Made by a program: the position numbers and the translations under genes. A stretch of 64,000 nucleotides of DNA from Muscardinus avellanarius (taxonomy: Eukaryota; Chordata; Mammalia; Rodentia; Gliridae), in NCBI GenBank assembly GCA_963383645.1, contig OY726572.1, positions 21,792,792 through 21,856,791 of the forward strand. Direction: 5' to 3'. The notes under the pieces were generated by a model. It was given only the letters and a program-made list of their open reading frames with translations. It was not told where the DNA came from and did no database searches. Below are positions 61,058 through 64,000 of this stretch, in pieces (position 1 is the first letter of the stretch; every line of letters begins with the position of its first letter).

Positions 61058-61793
61058 GTAAGAGCCTGAGGACGAAGGCTCCTTCCTGAGCCCCAGCTCA
61101 GTGTCTTTCTGCTGTTCTTTTCTATTTCTCCTCCTCTGCCCTATAGCTTACTAGTTCTGTGCCATCTGATGGCATAAGGGTGGCCCCTTCTTTCTCAGAT
61201 CTCTTGAACTCATTCATAATTCTTTATTTTCTTTCTTATCTCCAAAACTGTATCCCCCCTTCCTCTTTGCTCTAAGGGGTTTCTTTTTCTTTTTCTTTTT
61301 CTTTTTTTTTTTTTTGTTATTGACATGATGTTTAATTTGGTAAGCATGTAAGTTCCAGCAAATATTTAGAAAAAAATATTTAGCTACTGTTTAATATATT
61401 GCTATGTGCCATAGCTAACAAAAAGGCTTACAATCCTATTTGATCATCCAGAGATTTTTGCAAAGGGAGTTTAAGTCAATTATAGAGATTCTGAGAAAAT
61501 CCTAAAATTACTATTTAAAAGTCAATCGAAAAATGTTGGCATGTGTATTTTCAATTGGGCAGTGTGGTTCTAAGGGTTTTCTTTATCATCCTTTCTCCAA
61601 TGTGGTGAAGAGGATCCCAGTAGCCTCACTGTGATGAACTTTACTTTTTTATTGGCTATTTGATACTGGGTTGGAGTTAACTGAACTGATTGAATATTGT
61701 GGATCACAGATAGAATATCCAAGGAGTGGGAAGGGTTATGCCAATGGGCAATGTTGGAGGAGTTCTTGTAGTATCAGTCTTTTAGGATTTTGT

Positions 61794-61836
<43 letters not shown>

Positions 61837-62098
61837 AGGATGGAATCCAGAGTCCTTTGACCTCCGGGCTACACCCCCAGCCCTATTTTATTTTTTATTC
61901 GGAAACAGGGTCTTGCTAAGTTGTTGAGAGCCTCACTAAGTTGCTGAGGCTGGCTTCAAACCTGCCATCCTGTGTCTCAGCTTTCTAAGTACTGGGATTA
62001 CAGGCATGTACCACCATGCCTAGCTGCTTTGTGGCTTTCAGAAATTTAGGAATTGTGTCAAAAAAAAAATTCTAATGTGCACCTCTTTCTGTGTTTAG
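61058..62098 (+). other. ZNF512 intron 8
   Basis: Mostly unassigned, T-rich. (GT)n at 61795-61832 and a reverse B1+ID SINE at 61835-62027. Confidence 0.6.
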
Positions 62099-62266
62099 AG
62101 TTGCTCCAGCACCTTTACCAGCATTATGGGATATATGTACCATGTTAGAAAATGTGGCAAAGGGGCTGCAGAGCTGGAGAAATTGACTTTGAAATGTCAC
62201 CACTGTGGAAAACCGTATAGATCGAAGGCCGGACTTGCATATCACCTGAGGTCAGAGCATGGGCCT
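62099..62266 (+). CDS. ZNF512: ZNF512 coding exon 9, two fingers
   Basis: Acceptor ttctgtgtttag; 56 codons. With the Cys of exon 8 the start forms a C-x4-C-x12-H-x3-C finger ([19 protein letters not shown]). A second, C-x2-C-x12-H-x4-H, follows ([17 protein letters not shown]). Donor CCT|GTGAGT, phase 0. The remaining fingers and C terminus lie beyond the window; I saw no further exon up to 64,000. Known: ZNF512 is a nuclear multi-finger protein thought to bind DNA or chromatin; its detailed role is not well established. Confidence 0.96.
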
Positions 62267-62457
62267 GTGAGTACTGATTCTTTCTAGACTCTGTTTGGGT
62301 ATATACTTTGTGATGAGTGCTTACTCTTGGTTTTCATTTGTGTCTGGCTTTAATCTTTGAATGTTTTTGTTCTCTCTTCTTCATTCTTTCTACATTCTTT
62401 TCTTATTTCTGCTTTTTGAACACTATTAGGTTAGAGAAATGAAAATTCAGAGTATAG

Positions 62458-63325
62458 TTCAGGGTTGGGGATATAGCTCAGTCAAAGAGTGCTTTCCTAG
62501 CATGTACAAGGCCCTGTACCACCACTACAACAGTAATGACAAAGTAGAGTCCAGGCTGGAATAAATTCTTTCATCTTTTTCACTTCCCTTCCTTTCTCTT
62601 TTCCTCTCCCCTTCTCTTCCCCTCCTCCACTTTCTTTTTTGTCTTTCTAAGGATCCAACCCAGGGGCGCTCTACCATGGAGCTATATCCCCAGCCATTTT
62701 AAATTTTTTTTTAATTTTAAGACAGGATCTCGTTAAGTTGCCCAGGCTTGCCTGGAACTTACTATCCTTCTGCCTTAGCCTCCTAAGTTGCTGGGATCAT
62801 AGGTGTGCACCACCATGCCTAACCTCATTATTATATTTTTAAACTAAAAGCAGTGCCTCTTAGTTAGATATTTTGTGGGACCCTGTCAAGCTGGTTTCTC
62901 TATTCCAATGTTTTTTTTTTTTTTTTTTTTAGCGGTACTGCGATGGAACCCAGGGGCATTCGACCTCTGAGCTACACCCCCCAGCCCTATTTTTTATTCT
63001 TTATTTTAAAACAGGGTCTCACTGAGTTGCAAAGGGCCTCACTAAATAGCTGAGGCTGTCTGTGAAACTGGATCCTACTGTCTCAGCCTCCCAAATGCTG
63101 GGATTACAAGTGTGCGCCACCACACCTGGCTTTCTGCTGTGTGTTTTTAAGAGTCAAGTTTAAGATATAATTTATTTTATTTATTTTTTTTTTGGTGGTA
63201 CTGGGGATGGAACCCTTCTACCTCTGGGCTACACTCCCAGACCTATTTTTTAATATTTTATTTGGAAACAAGGTCTCTTAAGCCAAGCGTGGGAATTACA
63301 AGCATATGCTACCATGCCTGGCTTT
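62458..63325. repeat. ID element and reverse SINEs
   Basis: Forward ID 62462-62530 (internally shortened), reverse copies 62650-62822 and 62932-63130, and a shortened reverse copy 63190-63325. Confidence 0.8.
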
Positions 63326-63636
63326 AATATATAATTTATATGTGATAATATTTGCCTTTTTAATGCACAGGTATGAATTTTAACACGTATTCAGCCAGGT
63401 GACCACCATCACAGTCAGGACCTAGAAGAATTCTGTCACCTCTCCAGATTGTCATGTCCCTCGTAGGCAGTGCCCCCACCTGGTGCTTCTAGCAACTGTT
63501 GAGCCATCTTTTCTATCCCTGTGATTTTGTCTTTTTCAGAGGGTCGTAGAAAGGGATTCAGAGTTTGTAGCCTGTCGAGTCTGGCTTCATTCATATAGCA
63601 TAATGCGTTTGAGATTCATCGATGTGTTTTATTGTT
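63326..63636 (-). mobile_element. Old L1-type 3' region, antisense
   Basis: The + strand order ctggcttcattcatatagca, taatgcgtttgagattcatc is the familiar reverse of an old L1 3' end. The preceding part (cctagaagaattctgtcacc) is compatible. Confidence 0.6.
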
Positions 63637-64000
63637 AGCTGAGGCTGGCCGCGAACCGCGCTCCTCCGCTCTCAGCCTCCCGAATGCTGGGATTACAAGC
63701 GTGCACCACCGTGCCCAGTTTATTTCTTTTTATTTGGAAACAAGATCTTGCTAGGTTGATGAGAATCTCAGTACTTGCTGAGGCTATCCTCGAACCTTAA
63801 TCCTCCTGTCTCAGCTCCCAAGTACTGGGATTACAGGTGTGCGCCACCACTCCTGGCTAAATTGACACTTCATGATCACACAAATTTTCGCCCTCAGTTT
63901 CTTCTAGAATTTTTGTGGTTTTATATTTTATATTTAGGGCTGTGGTCTGTTTTGAGCTAATTTTTTTTTTTTTTTTTTTTTTGGGGTGGTACTGGGGTTT
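63637..64000 (-). repeat. Reverse SINEs, last cut by window edge
   Basis: Left arm 63637-63718, left arm 63735-63860, and at 63960-64000 the start of another reverse copy (poly T, ggtggtactggggttt). Confidence 0.8.

Overview
This is mammalian nuclear DNA from a rodent, most likely outside the mouse-rat-hamster group. Roughly a hundred copies of one composite SINE cover the non-coding sequence: a 7SL-derived B1-like left arm joined to a tRNA-derived ID-like right arm with a recognisable A box and B box, plus several free ID elements. This B1+ID dimer architecture is known from squirrel-, dormouse- and beaver-related rodents. Species was not resolved. Gene order is GCKR (3' end) - SPATA31H1 (formerly C2orf16 in human) - ZNF512 (5' part), all on the + strand, as in human 2p23.3.

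Layout. 1-1,225: end of GCKR, whose terminal coding exon is 831-1001 with a poly(A) signal at 1196. 1,226-9,919: SINEs and microsatellites with a few unassigned stretches. 9,920-13,300: a compact endogenous retroviral element with paired 324-325 bp LTRs, a 5-bp target duplication, a tRNA-Phe-like primer site, a 38-bp tandem array of YY1-type motifs and only a scrap of gag. 13,301-45,743: SPATA31H1. I infer four exons joined in phase: a short exon with a membrane segment (13,603-13,746), two small exons (26,577-26,619 and 28,282-28,369), and a giant last exon (29,095-45,590). The giant exon holds three kinds of tandem protein repeat and changes reading frame once near its start. The long introns hold a probable LTR region, L1 fragments, a U6 pseudogene, MER5/MIR/L2-like relics and many SINEs. 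45,780-46,114: GC-rich promoter of ZNF512, less than 400 bp after the SPATA31H1 poly(A) signal. 46,115-64,000: nine coding exons of ZNF512 (46,115 to 62,266), with an 11-kb intron 2 holding an antisense L1 and SINEs; the gene runs past the window edge.

The three genes are unrelated in function: GCKR is a liver regulator of glucokinase, SPATA31H1 belongs to a testis gene family, and ZNF512 is a broadly expressed zinc-finger protein. The most interesting points are the SPATA31H1 N-terminal exon chain, the frame change at a TCT-TAG-A site, the retroviral LTR 303 bp upstream of the SPATA31H1 start codon, and the YY1 and TCTCGCGAGA motifs in that element.
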